This document shows positions 33,864 to 44,578 of a stretch of 64,000 bases of DNA, piece by piece. The position numbers and the translations under genes are program-made. The first letter of the stretch is position 1; every line of letters begins with the position of its first letter. The DNA lies in NCBI RefSeq assembly GCF_025195085.2, contig NZ_JANAVY020000001.1, positions 434,001 through 498,000 on the forward strand, read 5' to 3'. The DNA is from Vibrio intestinalis (GTDB lineage: Bacteria; Pseudomonadota; Gammaproteobacteria; Enterobacterales; Vibrionaceae). The notes under the pieces are model-generated. The model was not told the origin of the DNA, made no database searches, and saw only the letters and a list, made by a program, of their open reading frames with translations.

Positions 33864-35798
33864 ATGAGTATTTTCGACCATTTCCAAGCACGCTACGAAG
33901 CCGCTAAGGATGAAGAGCTATCTTTACAGGATTTCTTGGCACTATGTAAAGATGATAAAAGCGCGTACGCAAACGCAGCCGAGCGTTTATTAATGGCTAT
34001 TGGAGAGCCAGAAGTCATTGATACTGCCCAAGATCCACTTCTAAGTCGTATTTTCTCGAACCGAGTAATTTCTCGGTACGATACCTTTAAAGACTTCTAT
34101 GGCATGGAAGATGCCATTGAACAAATCGTTTCATATCTCAAACATGCCGCGCAAGGTTTAGAAGAACGTAAACAAATTCTCTACCTACTCGGCCCAGTGG
34201 GTGGTGGTAAATCATCGCTGGCAGAGAAGTTAAAAGCCTTGATGCAGCAAGTTCCTATTTATGTATTATCGGCCAATGGTGAACGCAGTCCGGTCAATGA
34301 CCACCCGTTCTGCCTGTTTGATGTCAGCGAAGATGGCGACCTACTCAAACAAGAGTATGGCATCGAAAAACGTTATCTTCGCTCAATCATGTCGCCATGG
34401 GCGGCAAAACGTCTGCATGAATTTGGCGGCGATATTTCCAAGTTCAAAGTCGTCAAAGTTCGTCCTTCGATTCTTGACCAGTTAGCCGTTGCGAAAACCG
34501 AACCGGGTGATGAAAACAACCAAGACATTTCATCACTGGTGGGTAAAGTTGATATCCGAATGCTTGAGCACTATTCACAAGATGACCCTGATGCTTACAG
34601 CTACTCCGGCGCTCTATGTAAAGCCAACCAAGGCTTAATGGAATTCGTAGAGATGTTTAAAGCGCCAATCAAGGTTCTGCACCCACTATTGACCGCAACC
34701 CAAGAAGGCAACTACAACGGTACAGAAGGCTTGTCTGCCCTACCGTTTGACGGTATGATTTTGGCTCACTCGAACGAGTCAGAATGGCAAACCTTCCGTA
34801 ACAATAAGAACAATGAGGCATTCCTAGACCGTGTTTACATCGTCAAAGTGCCTTACTGTCTACGAGTTTCGGAAGAAGTAAAAATCTACAAAAAACTGCT
34901 CGACCACTCAGAGCTTTCAAAAGCGCCGTGCTCACCTAGCACCCTTGAGCTCTTGTCGCAGTTCAGTATTCTTTCTCGACTAAAAGAGCCGGAAAACTCA
35001 TCCATCTTCTCTAAGATGCGTGTCTACGATGGCGAAACGTTAAAAGATACCGATCCAAAAGCGAAGAGCTATCAAGAGTACCGCGATTACGCTGGTGTCG
35101 ATGAAGGTATGGCCGGTCTTTCCACCCGTTTTGCCTTCAAGATTTTGTCACGCGTGTTCAACTTCGACCAAACCGAAGTTGCAGCTAACCCAGTACACTT
35201 GTTCTATGTGATTGAGCAGCAAATAGAGCGTGAACAATTCCCACAAGAGACCGCTGAGAAATATCTCGAGTTCCTTAAAGGCTACCTAGTACCGCGTTAC
35301 GTAGAATTCATTGGTAAAGAAATTCAAACCGCTTACCTTGAGTCATACTCGGAGTACGGTCAAAACATCTTCGACCGCTATGTGACCTACGCTGACTTCT
35401 GGATTCAAGACCAAGAGTACCGCGATCCAGAAACTGGCCAACTATTTGACCGCTCAGCACTAAACAACGAGCTGGAGAAAATTGAGAAAACCGCTGGTAT
35501 TAGCAATCCAAAAGATTTCCGTAACGAAATCGTCAACTTTGTATTGCGTGCCCGCGCCAACAACAACGGTTCAAACCCAGTTTGGACTAGCTACGAAAAA
35601 CTACGCACCGTGATTGAGAAGAAAATGTTCTCCAATACTGAAGAACTACTTCCTGTCATCTCGTTCAACACCAAAACCTCTTCTGAAGATCAGAAGAAAC
35701 ATGACGACTTTGTCGCTCGTATGATGGAAAAAGGCTACACAGAGAAACAAGTACGCCTACTTTCAGAATGGTACCTACGCGTTCGTAAATCTTCTTAA
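33864..35798 (+). CDS. yeaG: PrkA/YeaG serine protein kinase
   Basis: 644 residues, same length and sequence pattern as E. coli YeaG. N-terminal AAA-type domain with Walker A LGPVGGGKSS (near residue 109), then a kinase-like C-terminal domain. By family knowledge it is a serine kinase (PrkA) expressed in stationary phase and under nitrogen starvation. It works with the products of the two following genes, yeaH and spoVR/ycgB. The ATG at 33864 is chosen because GAGGGG lies eight bases upstream and conserved MSIFDHFQARYEAAKDEE begins there; an earlier in-frame ATG would add 15 unconserved residues. An intercistronic hairpin separates it from yeaH. Confidence 0.95.
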   Translation: MSIFDHFQARYEAAKDEELSLQDFLALCKDDKSAYANAAERLLMAIGEPEVIDTAQDPLLSRIFSNRVISRYDTFKDFYGMEDAIEQIVSYLKHAAQGLEERKQILYLLGPVGGGKSSLAEKLKALMQQVPIYVLSANGERSPVNDHPFCLFDVSEDGDLLKQEYGIEKRYLRSIMSPWAAKRLHEFGGDISKFKVVKVRPSILDQLAVAKTEPGDENNQDISSLVGKVDIRMLEHYSQDDPDAYSYSGALCKANQGLMEFVEMFKAPIKVLHPLLTATQEGNYNGTEGLSALPFDGMILAHSNESEWQTFRNNKNNEAFLDRVYIVKVPYCLRVSEEVKIYKKLLDHSELSKAPCSPSTLELLSQFSILSRLKEPENSSIFSKMRVYDGETLKDTDPKAKSYQEYRDYAGVDEGMAGLSTRFAFKILSRVFNFDQTEVAANPVHLFYVIEQQIEREQFPQETAEKYLEFLKGYLVPRYVEFIGKEIQTAYLESYSEYGQNIFDRYVTYADFWIQDQEYRDPETGQLFDRSALNNELEKIEKTAGISNPKDFRNEIVNFVLRARANNNGSNPVWTSYEKLRTVIEKKMFSNTEELLPVISFNTKTSSEDQKKHDDFVARMMEKGYTEKQVRLLSEWYLRVRKSS

Positions 35799-35824
35799 AT
35801 AGCGACGAAGCAGGCCATGACTAC

Positions 35825-35848
35825 CGTTGACAGCGCACGCTGTCAACG
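35825..35848 (+). other. Perfect intercistronic hairpin between yeaG and yeaH
   Basis: Arms CGTTGACAGCG and CGCTGTCAACG around CA: 11 complementary bases each side, no U run. It is more likely an mRNA-processing or stability element than a terminator, since yeaH and spoVR seem to depend on the same promoter. Confidence 0.6.
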
Positions 35849-35881
35849 TGGTCAAGTACGATTGCAAATAAGAGGTGACTC

Positions 35882-37153
35882 ATGGCGCAATTTATCGATA
35901 GACGACTTAACGGGAAGAATAAGAGTGCTGTAAATAGGCAGCGTTTTATTCGTCGTCACAAAGAAAAGATCAAGGAATCGGTCGCCGACGCGGTCAATCG
36001 CCGCTCTATCACCAATACCGAAACAGGTGAAGATGTTGCCATTCCACATAAAGACATCAACGAACCGGTGTTTCACCAAGGACAAGGTGGTGTTAAAGAG
36101 CGTGTGCACCCGGGTAACGACCAGTTTATTAAAGGCGACAAAATAGAACGCCCTAAAAGCGGAGGCCAAGGTGGAGGCTCCGGTGAAGGGGACGCCAGTC
36201 AAGATGGCGAAGGACAAGACGATTTTGTATTCCAAATCTCCAAAGATGAGTATCTGGATATTCTATTCGAAGATCTCGCTCTGCCTAATCTAGATAAAAC
36301 ACAAATCAACAAAATCACCGAATGGAAAACCCATCGCGCTGGTTATCAAACCGCCGGGGTTCCTGCCAATATCGCTATCGTCAAATCATTACAACAATCT
36401 CTCGCTCGACGCACCGCTATGACGGCGGGTAAACGCCGCATGCTAAACGAGTTAGAAGACGAATTGCTACGCATCAAAAACCAAGAGCCTGCGCAACTTC
36501 TGGAGGAAAACCGACTCAAAGAAGAGATACAAGCACTGCGTAAAAAAATCGATAGTGTGCCGTTTATCGATACGTTCGACTTACGCTTCAAAAACTACGA
36601 ACGTCGCCCCATTCCATCTAGCCAAGCGGTCATGTTCTGTCTAATGGATGTTTCCGGCTCGATGGATCAAGCCACTAAAGACATCGCTAAACGTTTCTAC
36701 GTGCTGTTGTATCTGTTCCTCACTCGCACTTATGAAAACGTCGAAGTGGTGTTTATTCGCCACCACACACAAGCAAAAGAAGTGGATGAACATGAATTCT
36801 TCTACTCGCAAGAAACCGGCGGCACCATTGTCTCCAGCGCACTGCGATTAATGCACGAAATCGTCGCTGATCGTTACCCTGTTGGCCAATGGAACATTTA
36901 TGCAGCTCAAGCCTCAGATGGGGATAACTGGGCCGATGACTCGCCACGCTGTCGCGATTTGCTAATGAAGCAACTATTACCTCAGTGCCAATACTATTCA
37001 TACATCGAAATCACGCGACGTTCCCACCAAACGCTGTGGCATGAGTATGAAAAGCTAGAGTCTGAATTTGCCAACTTCGCGATGAAGAACATTCGCAGTG
37101 TCGATGACATTTTCCCTGTGTTTAGGGAATTGTTTAAGAAAGAAAATGCGTAG
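35882..37153 (+). CDS. yeaH: YeaH (DUF444) von Willebrand factor A-like protein
   Basis: 423 residues. The N-terminal half is basic and low in complexity, with a Gly-rich spacer ([18 protein letters not shown] near residues 97-114). The C-terminal half is a vWA domain with an intact metal-site motif MDVSGSMD (near 254) and ASDGDNW (near 344). It is known to group with PrkA and SpoVR in many non-sporulating Proteobacteria; the three probably act as one stress-related complex. It ends ten bases before spoVR. Confidence 0.93.
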   Translation: MAQFIDRRLNGKNKSAVNRQRFIRRHKEKIKESVADAVNRRSITNTETGEDVAIPHKDINEPVFHQGQGGVKERVHPGNDQFIKGDKIERPKSGGQGGGSGEGDASQDGEGQDDFVFQISKDEYLDILFEDLALPNLDKTQINKITEWKTHRAGYQTAGVPANIAIVKSLQQSLARRTAMTAGKRRMLNELEDELLRIKNQEPAQLLEENRLKEEIQALRKKIDSVPFIDTFDLRFKNYERRPIPSSQAVMFCLMDVSGSMDQATKDIAKRFYVLLYLFLTRTYENVEVVFIRHHTQAKEVDEHEFFYSQETGGTIVSSALRLMHEIVADRYPVGQWNIYAAQASDGDNWADDSPRCRDLLMKQLLPQCQYYSYIEITRRSHQTLWHEYEKLESEFANFAMKNIRSVDDIFPVFRELFKKENA

Positions 37154-37163
37154 GGAGGCCACC

Positions 37164-38708
37164 ATGACAACCAAAACAAAAAAGCCAACCGATACAGAAA
37201 ATAAAGCACTACCCGATGGGCCAGATTGGACGTTTAGCTTGCTAGAGCGATACCACGTTGAAATTAAGCGTGTCGCTGAGCACTATCGCCTTGATACCTA
37301 CCCAAATCAAATCGAGGTGATCACCTCCGAGCAAATGATGGATGCCTACTCAAGTATCGGCATGCCAATCAACTACAATCACTGGTCATTTGGTAAAAAG
37401 TTCATTCAAACTGAACAAGGCTATAAGCACGGCCAAATGGGCCTAGCCTACGAAATTGTCATCAACTCTGACCCATGTATCGCCTACCTGATGGAAGAGA
37501 ATACCGTCACCATGCAAGCATTGGTTATGGCTCATGCCTGTTATGGTCACAACTCTTTCTTCAAAGGTAACTACCTTTTCCAAACATGGACAGATGCAAG
37601 TTCGATCATCGATTATCTGCTGTTCGCTAAAAAATACATTGCCGAGTGTGAAGAGAAATATGGAGTGCAGGAGGTCGAAGACCTACTCGATTCTTGTCAC
37701 GCACTGATGAATTACGGCGTCGACCGATATAAACGCCCAGAGAAAATCTCAATTGCAGAGGAGAAATCCCGCCAAGAAGAACGCGAAGCGTATTTGCAAT
37801 CTCAAGTGAACGATCTGTGGCGAACAGTGCCAAAATCTGCCACCAAAGAAGAGCACATTAAAGAGCGATTCCCTTCAGAGCCACAAGAGAACATTCTCTA
37901 TTTTATTGAAAAACACGCGCCGCTGTTAGAGCCGTGGCAGCGGGAAATTGTGCGTATTGTGCGTAAAGTGAGTCAGTATTTCTATCCGCAAAAGCAGACT
38001 CAGGTAATGAACGAAGGTTGGGCGACCTTCTGGCACTACACCATTCTTAACCATATGTACGATGAAGGCGTGGTCACTGAAAGGCTCATCTTGGAGTTTT
38101 TGCATAGCCACACAGGCGTTGTCGCGCAGCCTTCATACAATAGTCCGTATTTTAGTGGCATCAACCCTTATGCATTGGGCTTTGCCATGTTCCGCGATAT
38201 TCGCCGCATCTGTGAAGAACCAACCGATGAAGACAAAGAGTGGTTCCCAGATTTAGCGGGCTCCGATTGGCTTGAGGCGGTTCACTTTGCAATGCGTAAC
38301 TTCAAAGATGAAAGTTTCATCAGCCAATATCTCTCGCCTAAAGTTATGCGTGACTTTAAATTGTTTTCAATTGTCGATGACGATAGAAAAAACTACATCG
38401 AAGTGAGCGAGATCCATAATGAGACTGGCTACCGAGCTATCCGTGAAAAACTGGCGGCTCAGTACAACTTGAGTAACTTAGAACCAAATATCCAAGTGTA
38501 CAGCGTCGATGTACGCGGCGATCGTTCACTCACCTTGCAGTACGTTCCTCATGACCGTATTCCACTGCACGAAAGCTCAAAAGAAGTGCTCAAGCATTTA
38601 TATCGTCTTTGGGGGTTTGACGTGATTCTTGAAGAAGTGAAAGAGACCGGACGACGCGAAATTATCGGGACTTGTCCACAACGCAATAACTACGATTCCT
38701 CGATTTAA
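37164..38708 (+). CDS. ycgB: SpoVR/YcgB family protein
   Basis: 514 residues. Recognised by DGPDWTFSLLERYHVEIKRVAEHYRLDTYPNQIEVI at the N-terminus, MALVMAHACYGHNSFFKGNYLF in the middle and NEGWATFWHYTILNHMYDEG near residue 285. The His/Glu pattern there is metal-site-like. Although named for Bacillus sporulation, the family is common in non-sporulators. The ATG at 37164 follows AGGGAGG by five bases; an in-frame start further upstream would overlap yeaH and is not needed. Third gene of the yeaG-yeaH-ycgB unit, closed by a terminator. Confidence 0.93.
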   Translation: MTTKTKKPTDTENKALPDGPDWTFSLLERYHVEIKRVAEHYRLDTYPNQIEVITSEQMMDAYSSIGMPINYNHWSFGKKFIQTEQGYKHGQMGLAYEIVINSDPCIAYLMEENTVTMQALVMAHACYGHNSFFKGNYLFQTWTDASSIIDYLLFAKKYIAECEEKYGVQEVEDLLDSCHALMNYGVDRYKRPEKISIAEEKSRQEEREAYLQSQVNDLWRTVPKSATKEEHIKERFPSEPQENILYFIEKHAPLLEPWQREIVRIVRKVSQYFYPQKQTQVMNEGWATFWHYTILNHMYDEGVVTERLILEFLHSHTGVVAQPSYNSPYFSGINPYALGFAMFRDIRRICEEPTDEDKEWFPDLAGSDWLEAVHFAMRNFKDESFISQYLSPKVMRDFKLFSIVDDDRKNYIEVSEIHNETGYRAIREKLAAQYNLSNLEPNIQVYSVDVRGDRSLTLQYVPHDRIPLHESSKEVLKHLYRLWGFDVILEEVKETGRREIIGTCPQRNNYDSSI

Positions 38709-38732
38709 CCAATCTCCCCTGCCTTAAAGTTA

Positions 38733-38767
38733 AAGCCAGCCGATTCTGTTTAGGCTGGTTTTCTTTA
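38733..38767 (+). terminator. Terminator of the yeaG-yeaH-ycgB operon
   Basis: AAGCCAGCC and GGCTGGTT form the stem (with one G-U pair); a U-rich tail (TTCTTTATT) follows. Confidence 0.75.
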
Positions 38768-38928
38768 TTAATCAGATAGAAAAACAGCTCATCGATAGCA
38801 ATATAAAATCAACTTTATATGCCACATCGTTATTATTGACAGAGATCTCATTTAATACAGAATGTCGTTCACTTTATTTTCACATCTAATAGTATCGAGT
38901 TCGATAAAGTCAGAAATTTGTGAGCATT

Positions 38929-40827
38929 ATGAAATCAATTAAAACCACCTTCGCCCTTTCCATGGCCGTGATGATGCTACTTCTCAGCACCATTCTGGTT
39001 TCCTACTCCACCGTTGCGCTCTATGAAGAAAAACGCAGCTCAACCACTGTAGAGGCCAAGCAATCTCTTGCGGCGCTCGACACTTTGGTTAAGTTTTGGG
39101 AAAGCAACAAAGTGGTTGAATTACAGTACATTCACGCCATGATCAACGATCAAGACTTAACAGAATCTGAAATTCGTAACATACTGCAAAAATCGCTATC
39201 AGATAAAAGCTTACGTAATACGTACGTTGCCTATAATGATGGCCGATTCATCCTCGATGACCTCGACCAACAGCAAATCGCGACATCTCAAGGCTACGAC
39301 CCGAGACAACGAGTTTGGTTTCAACAAGCAATACAAGCCAATGCGCCCGTACTTACCCAACCTTACGTAACCAACGACAATTCTCAAATCGTCGTCGCAA
39401 CGATGGCAATGCCATTGGTGATTGCAGGCCAAACCGTTGGCGTTATCGGTATAGATACGACCATTGAAAAGCTTGAACAATTACTACGCAGCATACCTGC
39501 GCCACCTGATGCGCAAACTATGCTGATTGACCAAAGCCACCAAATTCTTGCTCATACTTCTGATGGCTACTCATTGCAAAGTGCTGAGACGATTTCACCA
39601 GTCATCAGTGAACTTGCCAAAAATCGCTCTCAAACCATTACTGAACGTGTCGAAATCAACGGTGTTGATTCTCATATCATCACCCAACCATTGCCACATA
39701 ATTGGACACTCACCATGGTGTTAGATCGCCAAGCGATGGTGACACCGTTACGTGAACGCGTTCGCTCCTTGATCATTTTCTCTATCGCACTGATCATTTT
39801 TAGCACAGTGACCATCGTATTTGTCGCGGGCAAACTGGCTAAGCCTTTGCTTAAAGTGAACCAACTGCTCAGCCATGCTGCGGATGGTGCTGGCGATCTA
39901 ACGATTCGATTAGAATCAAAATCGAAAGATGAAGTAGGACAAATCAGCCAAAGCTTCAACCGCTTTAACCAAAAGCTACAATCGATGATTGGCGAAATTA
40001 ATGGCTCAATGAACCAAGTAACATCAACGTCTAACTCGGTGAAAGATATTGCTAAACGCGCAGCCAATAACGTCGAAATGCAGCAAATTGAAATCGAAAA
40101 AGTCTCTACTGCGGTTCATCAAATGAATGCAGCTGCGCAAGAGATCGCGCAAAACATTTCACGTACAGCAGAAACCGCAGTAGAAGCAGAACAGAGCATC
40201 CGTTCAGGCAACCAAGAAGTGACGGCCACCTCAGCACAGATTCAATCTATGGCGGAACAAATGCTGGCAACGACTGACGCGGTATCTTCAGTGAGCCAAC
40301 GCGCTGAAGAGATCAGCAATGTGGTCGATGTGATCAACACCATCGCAGAACAAACTAACTTACTCGCTCTCAACGCAGCAATCGAAGCCGCTCGAGCAGG
40401 TGATAATGGCCGAGGCTTTGCAGTGGTCGCAGAAGAAGTGCGTAACCTAGCGCAAAAGACCCAAGACTCTACCGAAGAAATCCACAGCACGATTACGCGC
40501 TTACAAGAAGAAGCACGCAGCCTAGTGGGTGTGATGGAGCAAAACAGCCAAATGACAGGTGAAACAGTCAGCCAAGCAACCTTAGCCGTAGAAAGACTGA
40601 ATACCGTAGTGACCGCGATTGAAAACATCTCTGAGATGTCTGCTCAAATTGCATCGGCATCGGAAGAGCAACACATCGTCTCCGCCGATATTGGACGCAA
40701 CATTGAAGCGATTCATGAGCTATCAAGAGAAGTGACTGACCAAGCGCACCATACTGACGAAGCGAGTATTGAGCTTACTGCTGCTGTCGATACCGCAACC
40801 CATCAGCTTAATCAGTTTAAAATATAA
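38929..40827 (+). CDS. Methyl-accepting chemotaxis protein with dCache-type sensor
   Basis: 632 residues. First membrane helix near residues 5-30 ([17 protein letters not shown]), then a periplasmic region of about 245 residues of the dCache type: [21 protein letters not shown] and [28 protein letters not shown]. Second helix [26 protein letters not shown] domain, and signalling domain with [20 protein letters not shown] and [15 protein letters not shown]. dCache sensors often bind amino acids or organic acids; the ligand here is unknown. The ATG at 38929 is preferred over a GTG three codons earlier, since it is better placed behind GTGAG. Single gene with terminator. Confidence 0.93.
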   Translation: MKSIKTTFALSMAVMMLLLSTILVSYSTVALYEEKRSSTTVEAKQSLAALDTLVKFWESNKVVELQYIHAMINDQDLTESEIRNILQKSLSDKSLRNTYVAYNDGRFILDDLDQQQIATSQGYDPRQRVWFQQAIQANAPVLTQPYVTNDNSQIVVATMAMPLVIAGQTVGVIGIDTTIEKLEQLLRSIPAPPDAQTMLIDQSHQILAHTSDGYSLQSAETISPVISELAKNRSQTITERVEINGVDSHIITQPLPHNWTLTMVLDRQAMVTPLRERVRSLIIFSIALIIFSTVTIVFVAGKLAKPLLKVNQLLSHAADGAGDLTIRLESKSKDEVGQISQSFNRFNQKLQSMIGEINGSMNQVTSTSNSVKDIAKRAANNVEMQQIEIEKVSTAVHQMNAAAQEIAQNISRTAETAVEAEQSIRSGNQEVTATSAQIQSMAEQMLATTDAVSSVSQRAEEISNVVDVINTIAEQTNLLALNAAIEAARAGDNGRGFAVVAEEVRNLAQKTQDSTEEIHSTITRLQEEARSLVGVMEQNSQMTGETVSQATLAVERLNTVVTAIENISEMSAQIASASEEQHIVSADIGRNIEAIHELSREVTDQAHHTDEASIELTAAVDTATHQLNQFKI

Positions 40828-40836
40828 CGCGCACAA

Positions 40837-40863
40837 AAAAGGGTCTCTTTCGAGACCCTTTTC
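40837..40863. terminator. Bidirectional terminator between chemoreceptor and kdsB
   Basis: AAAAGGGTCTC and GAGACCCTTTT form a stem with a TTTC loop; A and U runs on both sides let it serve both convergent genes. Confidence 0.88.
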
Positions 40864-40879
40864 ACTACCATCGTTTCAA

Positions 40880-41626
40880 TTATTTATTCGCAATAATCGC
40901 TCTTACTGCTTCAAGATCTTCTGGGGTATCCACACCCGCAGCAGGCGCTTCTTTCGCTACTGCCACGTGAATCTTCTCACCATACCAAAGCACACGTAGC
41001 TGCTCTAAGCACTCGATTTTTTCTAGCGCACTTGGCTGCCAATTGATGTAAGTATTAATGAAACCAGCGCGGTAAGCATAAATACCAATATGGCGAAGCA
41101 ACGGCTGAACCACTTTGTTGTCGACAAAGTTATCGCGATCCCAAGGGATTGATGCGCGGCTAAAGTACATCGCATAGCCATCTTTATCGGTAACTACTTT
41201 AACCGCGTTTGGGTTGAACACTTCCGCTTCATCTTCAATTTCAACACCTAGCGTTGCCATTGGCGCTTGGCTCTTAGCCAAGTTATCCGCTACTTGAGAG
41301 ATAATCGAAGGTGGGATTAAAGGCTCATCACCTTGAACGTTCACAATGATGTGGTCATCAGGAATCGCCATAAGTTTAACTACTTCAGCCAAGCGCTCAG
41401 TGCCGGATTCATGATCTGGAGATGTCATGCACACATCCGCACCGAAAGCTTGAGCAGATTTTTCTACACGCTCATCATCAGTGGCGATAATCACGCGCTG
41501 AGCACCCGCTTGAAGCGCTTGTTCATACACCCATTGAATCATTGGCTTACCACCAATATCAGCCAACGGTTTACCCGGCAGTCGAGTTGACTGGTAACGG
41601 GCAGGAATCACAACAGTAAAAGACAT
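40880..41626 (-). CDS. kdsB: CMP-KDO synthetase (3-deoxy-manno-octulosonate cytidylyltransferase)
   Basis: 248 residues, identical in length to E. coli KdsB. Activates KDO with CTP for the LPS inner core. Signature motifs: [25 protein letters not shown] at the N-terminus, [12 protein letters not shown] near 97-108, and [11 protein letters not shown] near 161. The start codon overlaps the stop of the upstream Trm112-like gene, so it is translationally coupled in the minus-strand unit comEC-msbA-lpxK-ycaR-kdsB. Confidence 0.97.
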   Translation of the reverse strand: MSFTVVIPARYQSTRLPGKPLADIGGKPMIQWVYEQALQAGAQRVIIATDDERVEKSAQAFGADVCMTSPDHESGTERLAEVVKLMAIPDDHIIVNVQGDEPLIPPSIISQVADNLAKSQAPMATLGVEIEDEAEVFNPNAVKVVTDKDGYAMYFSRASIPWDRDNFVDNKVVQPLLRHIGIYAYRAGFINTYINWQPSALEKIECLEQLRVLWYGEKIHVAVAKEAPAAGVDTPEDLEAVRAIIANK

Positions 41627-41805
41627 TATCGTCCCTCTTCCATACTCATTTGACGCGCTTCTAGCTCAAGCAACACTGGGATACCTTCTTTGATTGGGTA
41701 AGCCAGACGATCGACTTTACAAATCAGCTCTTGTTTATCTTTATCGTAAGTCAGTTTGCCTTTACACACAGGACAAGCAACGATTTCAAGCAGACGGTGA
41801 TCCAT
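41626..41805 (-). CDS. ycaR: Trm112/YcaR (UPF0434) small zinc-ribbon-like protein
   Basis: 59 residues: [20 protein letters not shown], then [19 protein letters not shown]. Two Cys (CPVC) plus a later Cys and the ribbon pattern mark the Trm112/YcaR family. Its stop codon TAA overlaps the kdsB ATG, and its first 20 bases overlap the end of lpxK. The order lpxK-ycaR-kdsB is the same as in E. coli. In eukaryotes Trm112 activates methyltransferases; the bacterial role is not established. Confidence 0.93.
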   Translation of the reverse strand: MDHRLLEIVACPVCKGKLTYDKDKQELICKVDRLAYPIKEGIPVLLELEARQMSMEEGR

Positions 41806-42793
41806 AATGTTCCTTTGTTTGTTTAATTCTATCTAAGATACGCTGTTCATCTTGTGGAGCGAAAGTCGCCGATACTGGCAAATACCACCAGTTATCTTTC
41901 GCCTGTTGCCCACACTTCACCGCATCCTTTTCAGTCATAATAAGATGTTGGCCTTTTTCAGCCAAGGCATCCAATTGCGATAGTTCAAAATCTTGATGGT
42001 CAGCGAATCCTTGAGTATAGGAAACCTTCGCACCAAGCTGTTGTAATGTATTAAAAAATCTCGGCGGATGGCCAATACCTGCCATCGCAACCAAATCGGG
42101 TAATTGATTGACCTCGACTTTCTCGCCGGTTTTGAGGTTTATCGCTAAGCTCGGGGTCAAACTCATCGGGATTTCCCCTTGCTCAGCATCACCACCATTG
42201 GTAATGATAAAGTCTACTTCCTCAAGTCGACTGACGCCTTCTCGCAGTGGTCCCAAGGGCAATAACTGCTGATTACCAAAACGGCGCTTACCATCCACTA
42301 CTGTAAATTCGATGTCTCGTGCGAGTGCGTAATGCTGCAAACCATCATCGGTAATAATAATGTCAACGCCCAATGGTAATAATGCCTGCACTGCGTTAGC
42401 ACGAATAGGGTCAACCGCCACTGGCGCACCAGTGCGCTCAAAAATCAGCTTTGGCTCATCACCACTATGTTTAGTCGAGGTCTTACTATCAACTAGCAGA
42501 GGGTAGCTTGGCGCTTTAGCTCCATAACCGCGCGACACTACGCCCGGCTTGTAACCTTGTGCTTGCAGCATTTCTACCAACCAAACCACGACCGGTGTTT
42601 TACCATTACCACCAGCAGTGATATTGCCCACCACAACCACAGGCACAGGAGCTCGATAAGCGTTTTTCTGCCCTGATTGATATTGGTTGCGGCGAGAGCG
42701 GCTAATCGCACCAAACAACTTGCTGAGTGGCCAAAACAGTGGCCACAGCAGATAGTGGAAAAATGATGGCTTAAACCAAAGATTTTCAATCAA
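41786..42793 (-). CDS. lpxK: Tetraacyldisaccharide 4'-kinase
   Basis: 335 residues. Phosphorylates the 4' position of the lipid A disaccharide precursor at the inner membrane. An N-terminal membrane-facing helix ([20 protein letters not shown]) is followed by Walker [15 protein letters not shown] near residues 56-69 and the VVSRGYGA and [10 protein letters not shown] motifs. It starts two bases after the msbA stop and overlaps the ycaR start, as expected of a coupled msbA-lpxK unit in which flipping and synthesis of lipid A go together. Confidence 0.97.
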   Translation of the reverse strand: MIENLWFKPSFFHYLLWPLFWPLSKLFGAISRSRRNQYQSGQKNAYRAPVPVVVVGNITAGGNGKTPVVVWLVEMLQAQGYKPGVVSRGYGAKAPSYPLLVDSKTSTKHSGDEPKLIFERTGAPVAVDPIRANAVQALLPLGVDIIITDDGLQHYALARDIEFTVVDGKRRFGNQQLLPLGPLREGVSRLEEVDFIITNGGDAEQGEIPMSLTPSLAINLKTGEKVEVNQLPDLVAMAGIGHPPRFFNTLQQLGAKVSYTQGFADHQDFELSQLDALAEKGQHLIMTEKDAVKCGQQAKDNWWYLPVSATFAPQDEQRILDRIKQTKEHYGSPSA

Positions 42794-42795
42794 AC

Positions 42796-44547
42796 TTAAG
42801 CACCAAATTGAATTCGATGTAATTGCGCGTAGGCGCCTTCTGGCTTAACGATAAGCTCAGCGTGATTACCACGCTCAATGACTTCACCTTCATCGATCAC
42901 TAGAATTTGGTCCGCATTTTCAATCGTCGATAGACGGTGAGCAATCACCAATACTGTCTTATCTTTTTGCAGTTCATCCAATGCCGCTTGAATCGCTTTT
43001 TCTGATTCTGTATCGAGAGCCGAGGTCGCTTCGTCAAGGATAAGTACCGGAGCATCTCGCAGCAACGCTCGCGCAATCGCTATGCGTTGACGCTGACCAC
43101 CAGATAGGCTCGCGCCGTTTTCGCCAATCACAGTATCTAGGCCTTCATCCATACTTTCAATAAAGTCCATCGCATGAGCCAAACGAGCCGCTTGTTCAAT
43201 TTGCTCACGCGAGTACTCATCGGTCGCCGCATAAGCAATATTGTTAGCAATGGTGTCGTTAAACAAATGCACATTTTGCGATACTAGAGCAAAGTGACTG
43301 CGCAAATTAGTCAGCGCGTAGTCGCGAATATCTCGATCATCTAAACTGATTGAGCCTGAGTCTACATCGTAAAAACGCGTAAACAGATTCGCGATAGTAC
43401 TCTTACCCGAACCAGAGCGACCAACCAGCGCAACGGTTTTACCTTGTGGAATATCGAAGGATACATTAGACAGCGCAGGCTTCTCTTTACCTTCATAGCT
43501 GAACGTCACATCTTTAACCGATACATCACCGCGTACAGTCTCAGCTTGGAACTTACCGTTATCTTGTTCTGTCTCTAAGTCCATCAAAGCAAACAATGTT
43601 TGGCTAGCTGCCATACCACGTTGGAAGTCTGACGTAACGTTGGTGAGCGCTTTAAGCGGACGCATCAAACCAAACATAGCAGAGAACACAACAGTAAAGG
43701 TACCTGGAGTTAGCGTTTCACGAATAGAATCAACACTGGCTAAGAACAACACAGTAACTAGAGCGACAGAAGCTATCACTTGAATTACTGGGTTAGCAAT
43801 CGCCTGAGCAGCCACCAACTTCATTGATTGCTGACGCATTTGATTACTTACTACATCAAAGCGCTGACGCTCGACTTCTTGACCACCGTAGCTCAATACA
43901 ACCTTATGGCCTTTTAGCATCTGCTCAGCTGAAGAGGTTACATGGCCCATGGTATCTTGCATATTTTTAGAAATCTTACGAAAGCGCTTAGATACCACGC
44001 CAATCGCCCATGCAACAATAGGGGCAACCACAATCAGTACTAGAGATAACTCCCAGCTGTTCCAAAACATTAGGACAAGTAGGCCCACAATGCTGGCGCC
44101 TTCACGCACAATACTGACCAATGCGCGGCTAGTTGCGCCCGCGACTTGTTCAGAGTCGTAAGTGATACGGGATAGCAAGCCACCTGTAGACTCTTTATCA
44201 AAATAAGAGACTGGCATGTGCATGAACTGGCTAAAAATACGGCGGCGCATCAACATGACCACGTTGCCTGATACCCAGCTCAGACAGTAAGAAGAGACAA
44301 AACCACTTAAACCACGAAGTACCATCATGCCGAAGATAATGGCCGGTAAAATTCGAAGGAAATTAGATTCAACGTCACCAAAGCCTTCATCAAGAAGTGG
44401 CTTTAGTAGTGATACCATATATGTATCGGCGACTGCGTTTATTACCAGTGCAACAACAGCTACTGACAAACCTAGCTTGTATTGGCGAATATATGCCCAC
44501 AAGCGCTTGAAGGTTTGCATCGTAGTTTCATCTTGATTAAGAGACAT
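42796..44547 (-). CDS. msbA: Lipid A-core flippase MsbA
   Basis: 583 residues, one more than E. coli MsbA. Homodimeric ABC exporter that flips core-lipid A across the inner membrane. N-terminal six-helix domain ([20 protein letters not shown] region [18 protein letters not shown]); ATPase with Walker [13 protein letters not shown], signature [16 protein letters not shown] and Walker [13 protein letters not shown]. Start at 44547 matches the family N-terminus ([19 protein letters not shown]). Essential in E. coli. It lies between comEC and lpxK on the same strand. Confidence 0.97.
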   Translation of the reverse strand: MSLNQDETTMQTFKRLWAYIRQYKLGLSVAVVALVINAVADTYMVSLLKPLLDEGFGDVESNFLRILPAIIFGMMVLRGLSGFVSSYCLSWVSGNVVMLMRRRIFSQFMHMPVSYFDKESTGGLLSRITYDSEQVAGATSRALVSIVREGASIVGLLVLMFWNSWELSLVLIVVAPIVAWAIGVVSKRFRKISKNMQDTMGHVTSSAEQMLKGHKVVLSYGGQEVERQRFDVVSNQMRQQSMKLVAAQAIANPVIQVIASVALVTVLFLASVDSIRETLTPGTFTVVFSAMFGLMRPLKALTNVTSDFQRGMAASQTLFALMDLETEQDNGKFQAETVRGDVSVKDVTFSYEGKEKPALSNVSFDIPQGKTVALVGRSGSGKSTIANLFTRFYDVDSGSISLDDRDIRDYALTNLRSHFALVSQNVHLFNDTIANNIAYAATDEYSREQIEQAARLAHAMDFIESMDEGLDTVIGENGASLSGGQRQRIAIARALLRDAPVLILDEATSALDTESEKAIQAALDELQKDKTVLVIAHRLSTIENADQILVIDEGEVIERGNHAELIVKPEGAYAQLHRIQFGA

Positions 44548-44578
44548 AGAATTGCTTTATTCTTTTACATTAATCTTT

